From: Chitinophagaceae bacterium
Lineage (GTDB): Bacteria; Bacteroidota; Bacteroidia; Chitinophagales; Chitinophagaceae
NCBI GenBank assembly: GCA_947472635.1
Contig: CANJDY010000015.1
Location: forward strand, 1-19,113
Length of the DNA: 19,113 bases
Direction: 5' to 3'
The notes under the pieces were generated by a model that saw only the letters and a program-made list of their open reading frames with translations, had not been told where the DNA came from and did not search any database. Within the stretch, counting starts at the first letter, position 1; the number at the start of each line of letters is the position of its first letter. A program made the translations under genes and the position numbers. Below are positions 10,201 through 17,031 of this stretch, one piece after another.

Positions 10201-10499
10201 TTAAAATTGCCTTTGTTCAAATAAAGTTTGTTATTGCCCTTGCTATTTGCAGAAAAATAAATATCGGTTAATCCATCATTATTGATATCACCGGTAGCAA
10301 CACCTCCACCATTATAAAAATAGAGGTAGTCCAAAATACTTAAACCAGGTTTTTCAACTAATTTATTTTCAAAATTAACAGAAGAACTGCTCGAGTCAAT
10401 CTTTGAAAATAAGGTGTTTTTATTCCCGCAAGATGAAATGAAGCAAGTAGCAAAGAGAAGAAATATGAAATTTAAAAAAAATGTTGGCGAGGATTTCAT
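7206..10499 (-). CDS. Large FG-GAP/VCBS repeat lipoprotein with central ASPIC/UnbV domain
   Basis: This is a surface or periplasmic lipoprotein of 1097 residues from ATG 10499. That start is preferred over 10544 because it gives a clean lipoprotein signal (FLLFATCFISSC, lipidated Cys24) and lies 29 nt after the previous stop instead of overlapping it. I count seven calcium-loop repeats of the D-x-N/D-x-D-G-x-x-D type in the first half (e.g. GDINNDGLTDIYF from residue 70, FDFDHDGDLD, ADFNNDGWDDIYIG). An ASPIC/UnbV segment follows at ~515-600 (NYINFTFKG...GTKLYLF...RGFQSSVEPLLHFGLGD). Six more repeats lie at ~658-920 (e.g. ADINNDGLDDFYVCG, ADIDRDGDLDIFVGG), then a ~180-residue tail. Such proteins form beta-propellers and commonly neighbour SusC/SusD pairs; their exact role (binding, adhesion or scaffold) is not established. 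It should be cotranscribed with the small lipoprotein before it. Confidence 0.92.
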   Translation of the reverse strand: MKSSPTFFLNFIFLLFATCFISSCGNKNTLFSKIDSSSSSVNFENKLVEKPGLSILDYLYFYNGGGVATGDINNDGLTDIYFSANSKGNNKLYLNKGNFKFEDITEKAGVKGLSDWCSGVTMVDINADGFLDIYVSTVSNMYGLVGHNELYINNGNATFTEASATYGLNTSCTSTQAAFFDFDHDGDLDCYLLNQSHHPHSTIVDTSKRNLYDSLAGDKFFRNDLSTTGKFTDISVHAGIYQSSVGYGLGIAIADFNNDGWDDIYIGNDFHENDYYYVNNGNGSFSESGAQHFKHYSRFSMGNDAADYNNDGQLDLITVDMLPDQEKILKTYGSDENLDIYKMKLESNGYQNQYSKNALQRNNGNGVSFSETSLLSGVSATDWSWSPLFADFDNDGNKDLLITSGIVKRPVDLDYIKFVSNLVADNGLHDDGHSNQQAIDAMPDGSSHPFFFKGDGKLSFTDVSDVWGTNNLKGYFTGAAYADFDNDGNVDVAVNCINDKALLLRNNSPKKNYINFTFKGNTNNTKGIGTKLYLFSNGKMQYQQVMSTRGFQSSVEPLLHFGLGDNAKIDSVLVVWTNQQSQLIKGIENSRNIQLKQSNATNNFQYNYFFPLEKSTLEEVTNQINISWKHKENIFIDFNKQYLIPHQLSTQGPKIAVADINNDGLDDFYVCGAAEQSGAFFFQNKEGKFIETNHLLFQQNSPAEEVAALFFDANKDGFKDLYVVSGGNQFNDGSPQLADKFYLNDGRGNFTDHSTLCIPSILKNKSCISVADIDRDGDLDIFVGGLADATKYGVPQNSYVLVNNGKGIFSLASSNLIDLSNLGMVTSSSFADINNDGWDDLILTGEWMPVKIFINHKGKFENSSISASTGLWQTILVKDVNKDGFNDILAGNFGLNSKLCAGKQGPLKMYVKDFDKNGSVEQIVTYSIDNKEYSFLAKDELERSLPVLKKAYLQYSEVAGKTVQYMFGKLFKDYLELKAANMASTCFLNDGKGNFTKIVLPLELQFAPIYSFLPTPTDDSYIGMGNFYGVIPYEGRYDALQPTKFNFIKDRPVVVNSFNLPVNGEVRDAKWLKLAGNKLLLVVARNNQDLAFFELKN

Positions 10500-10528
10500 T
10501 GTATTGGTAAATAGTCGTAAAATAAAAA

Positions 10529-11236
10529 TTAATCTTGAATACACCTGACGGATAGCCCAAGTTTAAAATTCAGTCGGTTGCTGAAAATATTTGTATTAGC
10601 AGAATATAAATAGCGAAGCAATGCATATCCCTCCCCATTTTGGGTAGCAGTCCACCAGCTACCATCTTGTCCGGCATTAAAAAAAGCACCGCTGAAATAC
10701 CGATAGCCTCCGGGTAAAGCTGTAAAGCTAGAGGCATTATCCCCATTTCCCTTTTCAGCCCATCCGCTAGCAGATTTTAATTTAATACCTGCGATATCAT
10801 CGCCTCCTAAGGAATTGGACAATGCAGTCCATTCTTCATCAGTGGCAATATGCAAACCAGCAGGAGCTAAACCTCTTGAATCGCGAACAGCATAATAATT
10901 GTATAATTTCCCATATTTTGAACCAAAAGAAGAATCATTATTATAATAACACCAGGCAGGCTTACCCTCAGCACCTGCTTTTTCCCATTCTTCATCCGAT
11001 CTAGCTTCCAAGATGACATCTCCGTTTCGAAAATGATCAATATTGAGGTTATTTTTAGCCCAATATTGGTTGCCAATTTTAACAGAAGCTATGGTAACCG
11101 GGGGCTTTGAAGAACTACTGTCTACACTACCCTGTTCAATACTTTGAAAAGCCTTTTCCCTATTAGAACTGCCACAGGAACTAAGTAAAAATAAGGTGGC
11201 AATTAAAAAAAAACAGTAGCACTTAGGTAGTTTCAT
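10529..11236 (-). CDS. Fib_succ major paralogous domain lipoprotein
   Basis: This is a small exported lipoprotein of 235 residues. Its signal peptide MKLPKCYCFFLIATLFLLSSC has a classic LSSC lipobox (Cys21), followed by a Ser-rich linker to about residue 45. The rest matches the Fibrobacter succinogenes major paralogous domain (TIGR02145 type): IGNQYWAKNNLN, then YYNNDSSFGSKYGKLYNYYAV, LAPAGLHIATDEEWTAL and a C-terminal WWTAT...LGLSVRCIQD. These are the usual blocks of that C-type-lectin/FGE-like fold. The family's biochemical function is not known; binding or surface decoration is plausible. It is the first gene after the 510-nt gap and stands 29 nt before the big FG-GAP lipoprotein, so the two form a lipoprotein pair. 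Confidence 0.88.
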   Translation of the reverse strand: MKLPKCYCFFLIATLFLLSSCGSSNREKAFQSIEQGSVDSSSSKPPVTIASVKIGNQYWAKNNLNIDHFRNGDVILEARSDEEWEKAGAEGKPAWCYYNNDSSFGSKYGKLYNYYAVRDSRGLAPAGLHIATDEEWTALSNSLGGDDIAGIKLKSASGWAEKGNGDNASSFTALPGGYRYFSGAFFNAGQDGSWWTATQNGEGYALLRYLYSANTNIFSNRLNFKLGLSVRCIQD

Positions 11237-11542
11237 TTTATATGGAGATGAGGTGAATAATTAAATTCTAGCAATTTCATTGGAAAATACAATAATGAGA
11301 ACAAGAAATTCATTTGCAAATTAAAATTAGTAGTTTTCTGCTAAAATCAAGCACCTGAAATAAAATGAAGCTGATTATAATGGGTAAGTAACTAGAAAAA
11401 TAAATAAGAGGATAAAAAATCTTTTAAATAATAGCAGATAATGTAGTTATTACTGCACTAGTTCTGGGGTGAGCATTTTGAAGCAATATTTCTGCTGGAA
11501 ATCTTTTTAGGAGTAAAAAACAAAGAATAGTTTGGAAACTGT

Positions 11543-11592
11543 GAAAAAAAATAAGAATTCTGCAATGCACTAATCAATCCTTATTTTTTTTC
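11543..11592 (-). terminator. AT-rich perfect inverted repeat, possible terminator of the sulfatase operon
   Basis: Arms 11543-11555 (GAAAAAAAATAAG on the + strand) and 11580-11592 (CTTATTTTTTTTC) are perfectly complementary over 13 bp around a 24-nt loop. On the minus-strand transcript the second arm ends in U8, so the structure could stop transcripts coming from the second sulfatase. The stem has only two G-C pairs, one at each end, and its strength is doubtful. It is symmetric and could act in both directions, although there is no + strand gene to terminate. Confidence 0.4.
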
Positions 11593-11724
11593 CAATTCAT
11601 CCAGCGCTTCATCTGAAATGCAAATAATACTTTGGTAAGCAACATCAAGTGGCTCGAACCAAAAAACTGAACAATCCCTGTAATACTTTTTTTTAAATTA
11701 AATAGAAGATATTATTAATCCCAT
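11581..11724 (-). pseudogene. Small interrupted reading frame after the second sulfatase (possible remnant)
   Basis: Starting 22 nt after the sulfatase stop, an ATG at 11724 opens a 48-codon frame broken once by TAA at codon 9: MGLIISSI, stop, FKKKYYRDCSVFWFEPLDV and onward to ...SDEALDELEKK and a final TAA at 11583-11581. The distal 38 codons have protein-like composition, with a mixed hydrophobic core and an acidic amphipathic end, and no other start. The final stop lies inside one arm of the AT-rich inverted repeat, as at the end of a transcription unit. I recognise no family. It may be a decayed small gene or a chance open frame. Confidence 0.2.
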
Positions 11725-11746
11725 TTTTATGGACTAATAAGTTGAA

Positions 11747-13165
11747 CTAGTTTACTCTATCAGATAGCAATTTATTAATTCTTTTATCGCATTGTAATTG
11801 AAACTGATCGATTCTTTGCTTATAAATTACTTGGCTTGCTAAATTATGCTCTTCCCATGGATCTTTGATCAAATCGTAAAGTTCAATGTATTCTGGATGA
11901 TGAGGATACCGAATAAACTTCCATTGCTTTGTTCGAATACATTCACTATTTGGAATTTGTGGTTCTATCATCAAATGTTCACAAAATATTGTGTCATACC
12001 ATTTGTTTACAGCTCCATTTATTAGTGGCAATAAACTTTTACCATGCATTTGCTTGGGTATAGGTATTCCTGCAAAGCTTAAAATCGTAGGAGCAACATC
12101 AATGTTTAATACCATTTGATCAAATACTTTTTTTGATGTACCGGATTTCCTTGGATCATAAATGATTAATGGTACTCGAATAGACACATCATGCATTAGC
12201 CATTTATCGGCATAGCCTCTATCACCCAAATAATAACCATTGTCGCCCATGAAAATAATAATGGTATTATCAGCGATACCTAATTTATTTAATTCATCGG
12301 TTATTCTCCCAACTGTTTGATCAACGGCAGTTATCATTCTGTAATAACCTTTAACCATTTGTTGAAATTTTTCGGGCGTGTCAAACCGCCAATGCCAGCG
12401 TTCCCTACTCATGGTACCTTTTAATAAATCAGGGAATGAATCGTAAAATTCTTTCCTAGCAGTTGCCGGAATTGGCATCTTTACTGAAGCATACAAGGAG
12501 TCCAAGGTAGCAGGCCAAAAATATTGTTCTTTTGCATCATCATCTGCGTGAGGAGCACTGAAACTAAGTGATAAACAAAAGGGTTCTTGTTTAACAACAG
12601 ATCCCTGAATAAATTGGATGGCTTGGTCCCCTTGCAAATCAGTTAGGTATTTTTTTTTGCCATCAACAACTTTCCAATAGGGAAATCCATTTACATTTTT
12701 TGATGAAAAAATACTGTCAATAGAAGTTTCTAACTTAACTCCAAATTTTCCGACAAAACCGGTACGATAACCTGCATTTTTTAAAAGATATGGATAACTT
12801 GTGTTACTATACTCTTTCTTCAGAGGAGGTTTACCAAAAGTGAAATCATGTGTTCGCTCGAATAGACCAGTTAATATACTTGCCCTGCTAGCAGCACAAA
12901 TGGGGGTAGTAACAAATGCATGACTAAACCGAACCCCTTTCTTAGCAATATTATCAATATTAGGTGTTGAGATAATGGGGTTACCGGCACAGCCTAACAT
13001 ATCCCATCTTTGATCATCGGTAAGAATGAAGATAATATTAGGCCGATTGGTTGTATTTATTTTTTTCGGTTTATCCTTCGAAAATTGACAAAACAATAAA
13101 ATAATAACTACGGATAAAATAGAATATTTGAAATAGGGATAATACCCTTTTAGTAAATTTTTCAT
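11747..13165 (-). CDS. Secreted S1-type sulfatase, CxAxR active site
   Basis: This is a type I (alkaline-phosphatase-fold) sulfatase of 472 residues that should hydrolyse sulfate esters on a glycan outside the cytoplasm. A hydrophobic segment (~14-26) serves as export signal; the LLFC at 23-26 is a poor lipobox. Visible active-site parts are NIIFILTDDQ (43-52) with metal ligands Asp50 and Asp51, the formylglycine site Cys90-Ala-Ala-Ser-Arg94 followed by ASILTG, APH with His206, and GDNGYYLGDRGYADKW (307-322) with Asp308/Asn309. The Cys would need conversion by an anaerobic sulfatase-maturating enzyme or FGE encoded elsewhere. The usual GKWHLG block reads GKFGVK at 139-144, so its His is absent. 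The start ATG overlaps the rhamnosidase stop (TAATG), implying translational coupling. The DDQRWDMLGCAGNP...PNIDNIAKKG style recalls N-acetylglucosamine-6-sulfatase-like subfamilies, but the substrate is not assignable. Confidence 0.93.
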   Translation of the reverse strand: MKNLLKGYYPYFKYSILSVVIILLFCQFSKDKPKKINTTNRPNIIFILTDDQRWDMLGCAGNPIISTPNIDNIAKKGVRFSHAFVTTPICAASRASILTGLFERTHDFTFGKPPLKKEYSNTSYPYLLKNAGYRTGFVGKFGVKLETSIDSIFSSKNVNGFPYWKVVDGKKKYLTDLQGDQAIQFIQGSVVKQEPFCLSLSFSAPHADDDAKEQYFWPATLDSLYASVKMPIPATARKEFYDSFPDLLKGTMSRERWHWRFDTPEKFQQMVKGYYRMITAVDQTVGRITDELNKLGIADNTIIIFMGDNGYYLGDRGYADKWLMHDVSIRVPLIIYDPRKSGTSKKVFDQMVLNIDVAPTILSFAGIPIPKQMHGKSLLPLINGAVNKWYDTIFCEHLMIEPQIPNSECIRTKQWKFIRYPHHPEYIELYDLIKDPWEEHNLASQVIYKQRIDQFQLQCDKRINKLLSDRVN

Positions 13166-15357
13166 TATTTAATATTAAATACGGTTAACTCATAAATTGA
13201 CCAATGGTACAAACTATCTGTTCCATTTTGTGTTACTCTAATATATCTAGCCACCTGTTTGGGAAAAGTAATTTCGGTGATTCCTAAAGAGCCTGAACCA
13301 GTTGCTATTGGCTTACCCCAGTTGATCCCATTGGTAGAAACTTCAACAGAATAGTTTTTTGGCGAATCCCATAAAGCCCATGTATTATCTAATTCAATTT
13401 TATTGAATTGTTGCAGTTGTTTCATATCCAGTTCGAACCATTGCCCTTTATATTGCTTCTGGGTCATATCCCGCCAGCCAGTCCAGTGATCACCATCTAT
13501 TGCATTATTGGCAAATATATCTATGGGGATTTTATCACCGGAAAACAAATATGTGCTATCCTTCACAGATGCTTTTGCGGTCCAATTTTTTTGATTAATC
13601 GGAATAGCTGAAAGCAGATTTTTGGCCGGAATTTTTGGCGAATTTAAATGCAATAGTCCGCTACCAACAAATTTCCAGTCACCTGCATTTGTTTCGAACA
13701 TAATATAATTTTCATCTTCTCCATAAAAAGCAACCCCTTTTACTTGGTTGATGAATTTTTTATTCCACACTAACTTGCCATTTACTTGGATTGTTTGAAG
13801 TTTAGTAAAAGATTTTTTAGGAATCCCAACAATTGATTTACTAAGTTCTGGGATATGAAGGCTTAGTGCATATTTACTTGTGGTTTTAATGATACTTACT
13901 GATATGTTACCAATAATAGCCGGAACAACCACTTTAATAGTACGTAAAAAACCTTCTTTGGGCAAAACCTGAAATGTTTTCCACCCTGCTTCAATAGGCG
14001 TAATACCAGCAATGGTTTGTGAAAGATTTATTACTGGAGGATTCCAACCATGATTAAGAGATGAACCTTCATCATAAGCATCTATTCTGGATGCCCACCA
14101 CCTATCATAATGCTCCCAAAGTGTAGAAAAACTTGCAGGAATCATAGTTTTATAGCGATTGTACATTCTTAGCAAGGCATATTCCTGTTTACCCATAGTA
14201 CAAAGTGCTTCAAAAACCCATCTATCAAAAAAACAACTAGAATACGTTTTTTTTGTTAATACAAACTCATAGATAGAATTCCACTTGGTTCGATCAGCTA
14301 ATCCAGCATTTATTGCCATGGCATTTGCCCGATCATCTGGTTCTCGAACTTGGTCAGACATATAATAATTTCCCTTCCAATATTTTTTATCGAAGGTGTT
14401 TTTTATACTATCCATTTTAGCGTTAATCAGAACGGTGTCTGCAGAATGCCCTGTAACCAACGCCATCTTTTTTAAGGTGCCTAAATCTATATACATAAAG
14501 CATTGTTCAATAATGGCAATATCTTTATTTTCTTTCCCCCAATCAAACCATTGATTTTTTTTACCAAATTGATAGGTAGTAAATAAAAATTTCATGGTAG
14601 CAGGATATACAGATTTAATAGAAGCAAGATCACCTGTTTGAAGATAATAAAACCATAATCCGTATTCTCCTAAAAATTCTAATTGTTGTCCTGGATAAAA
14701 TTTTGCATCCAAGGGCCTTAATACCAATTCCTTGGAAAGCTTATGGGCGTTAGAATCAAATGCATAAAAACATTGATTTAACTCTGGCGTTCCATCGCCC
14801 CAAAAACCAACGCGCTCTCTATCGGGACAGTCATAAAACCAATCGCGCATACACAAATAGGCAGTTCTTGCTCCTTTTTTCCAGAGAATATTATAATCGT
14901 TATCGTTGCATTCAAAAGACCCTACAAATTTAGTGTCGTACCCTGTTTCACGATATTTAACCGACTTTACAACAACACCTGCTGGTATGGAATAAATTGC
15001 GCCTTCTCCACTTACCCAATTCTTTGCCTCATAAATTTCGGTGCCCTTATTTGCAACAAAACTTTCGGTTTTGGTTAAATAAAGAACCAGCGGATTACTT
15101 GAATTTAAATGAATCGTTTTCCCTTCAGCATTTTCTAATTCTATCCAAGGTTGAAAATGGCAATTGTAAGGTAATTTACCCACCAATTTCCAAGGAACCG
15201 TATCGCTATAAGGAAGTGTTTTGTTGAGGGACACATATTGTTTTAAACCATAGTCCTTAATCGCAGGATGGGAAAAGGTTTTCTTTGTTTGAGCATACCC
15301 TGCTAAGTACAGCAAAACAAGTAAAACAGAAATAGGAAATGTAATTTTAAAGGACAT
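13165..15357 (-). CDS. GH78-type alpha-L-rhamnosidase with C-terminal discoidin-like domain
   Basis: This is a secreted glycosidase of 730 residues expected to release terminal alpha-L-rhamnose by inversion. A signal peptide (FPISVLLVLLYLAGYAQ) ends near residue 23. A beta-sandwich (~30-150) precedes the (alpha/alpha)6 catalytic barrel (~150-450). The barrel carries DCPDRERVGFWGD at 176-188, which keeps the spacing of the GH78 acidic residues (Asp176, Glu181, Asp188). The second half has STLWEHYDRW (411-420), where Glu415 fits the general base. A further beta-domain follows (GITPIEAGWKTFQVLPK onward). Residues ~590-728 look like an F5/8 type C/CBM32 module (NAIDGDHWTGWRD...WFELDMKQ...YSVEVSTNGINWG...ARYIRVTQNG). 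It is shorter than typical GH78 enzymes, which have extra N-terminal modules. It lies 30 nt after one sulfatase and overlaps the start of the next. Related unsaturated-rhamnogalacturonan or other six-hairpin activities cannot be excluded. Confidence 0.85.
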   Translation of the reverse strand: MSFKITFPISVLLVLLYLAGYAQTKKTFSHPAIKDYGLKQYVSLNKTLPYSDTVPWKLVGKLPYNCHFQPWIELENAEGKTIHLNSSNPLVLYLTKTESFVANKGTEIYEAKNWVSGEGAIYSIPAGVVVKSVKYRETGYDTKFVGSFECNDNDYNILWKKGARTAYLCMRDWFYDCPDRERVGFWGDGTPELNQCFYAFDSNAHKLSKELVLRPLDAKFYPGQQLEFLGEYGLWFYYLQTGDLASIKSVYPATMKFLFTTYQFGKKNQWFDWGKENKDIAIIEQCFMYIDLGTLKKMALVTGHSADTVLINAKMDSIKNTFDKKYWKGNYYMSDQVREPDDRANAMAINAGLADRTKWNSIYEFVLTKKTYSSCFFDRWVFEALCTMGKQEYALLRMYNRYKTMIPASFSTLWEHYDRWWASRIDAYDEGSSLNHGWNPPVINLSQTIAGITPIEAGWKTFQVLPKEGFLRTIKVVVPAIIGNISVSIIKTTSKYALSLHIPELSKSIVGIPKKSFTKLQTIQVNGKLVWNKKFINQVKGVAFYGEDENYIMFETNAGDWKFVGSGLLHLNSPKIPAKNLLSAIPINQKNWTAKASVKDSTYLFSGDKIPIDIFANNAIDGDHWTGWRDMTQKQYKGQWFELDMKQLQQFNKIELDNTWALWDSPKNYSVEVSTNGINWGKPIATGSGSLGITEITFPKQVARYIRVTQNGTDSLYHWSIYELTVFNIK

Positions 15358-15387
15358 AAATAAAGGTTTAATAAATAATTAATTAAC

Positions 15388-16857
15388 TCATTGTACTATT
15401 CTAGGTGTTTGCTGACTTAGACTATCACCAGAATAAGGAATAGCACCAGAAGCATCTGTTTTAAATCCCCATTTTGAAATATAAAAAGAGCCAGGTTGAA
15501 AATCATCTCCATTTTTATTTAATATTTTAAATAAGTCACTATCAAGTTGTTTACTAAGTTTATCAAAGGATTTATTAGTGAGCAGGTTATCCATCTGAAA
15601 TGGATCTTTGATATCATCAAACAAAAACCAAGGTCCTTTAATAGACCTGATATAGGTATATTGCTTTGTTTTAATAGCCCGATAAGCTAAGGGGAATTTA
15701 GTATAAGTAAAGGGCGAAATATTCATATAAACAACCGAACGATTTAAGTCATCCTTATGCTTACGAATAAGTGGAGATAAGTCATCCCCTTCGCAAGATT
15801 TTGGCACTTTTAATTTAGCAAGACCAAGTAATGTTGGAAATATATCAGTAGTATTGATAGGCATTTGAACCAACTTGCCAATATTTCCTGTAACTGCTGG
15901 ATATCTTAATAAAAAGGGAACATTAGCAGACTCACCAAAGGGAACTTGCTTTGTTCTGGGACGCACCCCCTGAGAGCCCATCATTTCGCCGTGATCGGAT
16001 GTGAAAATAAAAATCGTGTTATCACGAATTCCTTCATCATCAATTGTAGAAAGAATATCTCCAATGCATTTATCAAGTGCAGAACAGTGTGCATAATAGC
16101 CTTTTGCTTCATTTTTTGAATCCTTTAGCAAAGATTCAGGTACGTTAGGTGGAAGTTTTATAAGATTTTGATCATAGATATCCATGAATTCTTTTGGCGC
16201 AGTTTCGTGAGGAAAATGGGGCGCTCCAAAAGCTACAAACAAAATAAATGGTTTTTCACTTTTTGACCGGCTGCGAATGTATTGTTGTGCATCTTTTGTT
16301 TGTTCTAAAACATCATATCCGTTCCAAAACATTTTTTCTGTAGAGTTTCCAGCATAATAGTGAGAGTGATTATAATTATGATCGCATTCAGCCGCTTTCC
16401 AATAATCAAACCCTTGTCTTTTTTCAACGGGTATATAAGATGAACGTCCATTGCCATCTAGATGCCATTTTCCAATATAACCCGTATTATAGCCTGCTTT
16501 ACCAAAAACCTCCGCAATACAAAGTTCTTCATCTGGAAGATGTACATCATTAAAAAACATTCCAGTGGTAGTAGGATACCTACCCGTCATCAATGCTGCA
16601 CGATAAGGGGTGCAAACAGGAGTTATGGATACAGCATTTTTAAAATTTAAACTTCCTTTTGCTAAAGCATCAATATTCGGTGTTTTAACATTCGGATCTC
16701 CCGAATAGCCTGTTGCTGAAGCTCTCCACTGATCTGTTAATATATAAACAATATTCGGTTTTTGCCTCGATGATATCTGGGCAAACGTTGTTTGAGAAAA
16801 AATCAATACGATCCACAAAATTTGAAAGACAAAAAATAATTTTGATCTGTTTATCAT
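15388..16857 (-). CDS. Secreted S1-type sulfatase, canonical CxPxR active site
   Basis: This is a 489-residue exported sulfatase, first gene of the exo-enzyme operon. The N-terminus (SKLFFVFQILWIVLIFSQTTFAQ) is a Sec signal peptide cleaved near FAQ. The mature chain starts with PNIVYILTDQWRA (34-46, metal ligand Asp42) and carries the formylglycine motif Cys82-Thr-Pro-Tyr-Arg86 before AALMTGRYP. It also has GKWHLDG (129-135, Lys130 and His132), APH at 212-214 and FTSDHGEMMGSQG (285-297, Asp288-His289). All core residues of S1 sulfatases are present, so it should be active once the Cys is matured. With the rhamnosidase next to it, a sulfated rhamnose-containing glycan is the likely class of substrate (inference). 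The 174 nt upstream hold no promoter I can name with confidence. Confidence 0.94.
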   Translation of the reverse strand: MINRSKLFFVFQILWIVLIFSQTTFAQISSRQKPNIVYILTDQWRASATGYSGDPNVKTPNIDALAKGSLNFKNAVSITPVCTPYRAALMTGRYPTTTGMFFNDVHLPDEELCIAEVFGKAGYNTGYIGKWHLDGNGRSSYIPVEKRQGFDYWKAAECDHNYNHSHYYAGNSTEKMFWNGYDVLEQTKDAQQYIRSRSKSEKPFILFVAFGAPHFPHETAPKEFMDIYDQNLIKLPPNVPESLLKDSKNEAKGYYAHCSALDKCIGDILSTIDDEGIRDNTIFIFTSDHGEMMGSQGVRPRTKQVPFGESANVPFLLRYPAVTGNIGKLVQMPINTTDIFPTLLGLAKLKVPKSCEGDDLSPLIRKHKDDLNRSVVYMNISPFTYTKFPLAYRAIKTKQYTYIRSIKGPWFLFDDIKDPFQMDNLLTNKSFDKLSKQLDSDLFKILNKNGDDFQPGSFYISKWGFKTDASGAIPYSGDSLSQQTPRIVQ

Positions 16858-17031
16858 AGTGCTTTTTTGATGTTACGATTCAGTTAAAAAATTTATTTTC
16901 GATTAGAAGTAATTTCTACTAGGCTAAATAATGTATTTAAAAAAACATTCATCCTCCTTATGTAAAACTGGTAACCCATCCAATACATTTCCAAATGAGC
17001 TTCCACAACTATTATAGCCTTTGAAAACTTT

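Larger units (their letters stand above)
11237..11746 (-). other. 510-nt intergenic region between exo-enzyme operon and lipoprotein operon
   Basis: The part nearest the sulfatase (11581-11724) holds a small interrupted reading frame and an AT-rich perfect inverted repeat, both listed separately. The remaining ~300 nt (11237-11542) are AT-rich, carry no reading frame I would defend, and most likely contain the promoter of the Fib_succ/FG-GAP lipoprotein pair. I could not find a clean TTTG/TAnnTTTG promoter by eye. The leader immediately before the ATG at 11236 reads CCATATAAA. Confidence 0.5.

Noticed and set aside
7206..10499. Recurring DNA words around TCATCCCAGCC and CATTATT, considered as direct repeats or a CRISPR-like array
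   Set aside because: They fall in frame on the D-x-N-x-D-G loops of the FG-GAP repeats at irregular distances and are explained by protein repeats.
10500..10544. Longer start for the FG-GAP lipoprotein at 10544, overlapping the previous gene by 16 nt
   Set aside because: The added 15 residues precede a complete lipoprotein signal peptide at ATG 10499, which is the more natural start.
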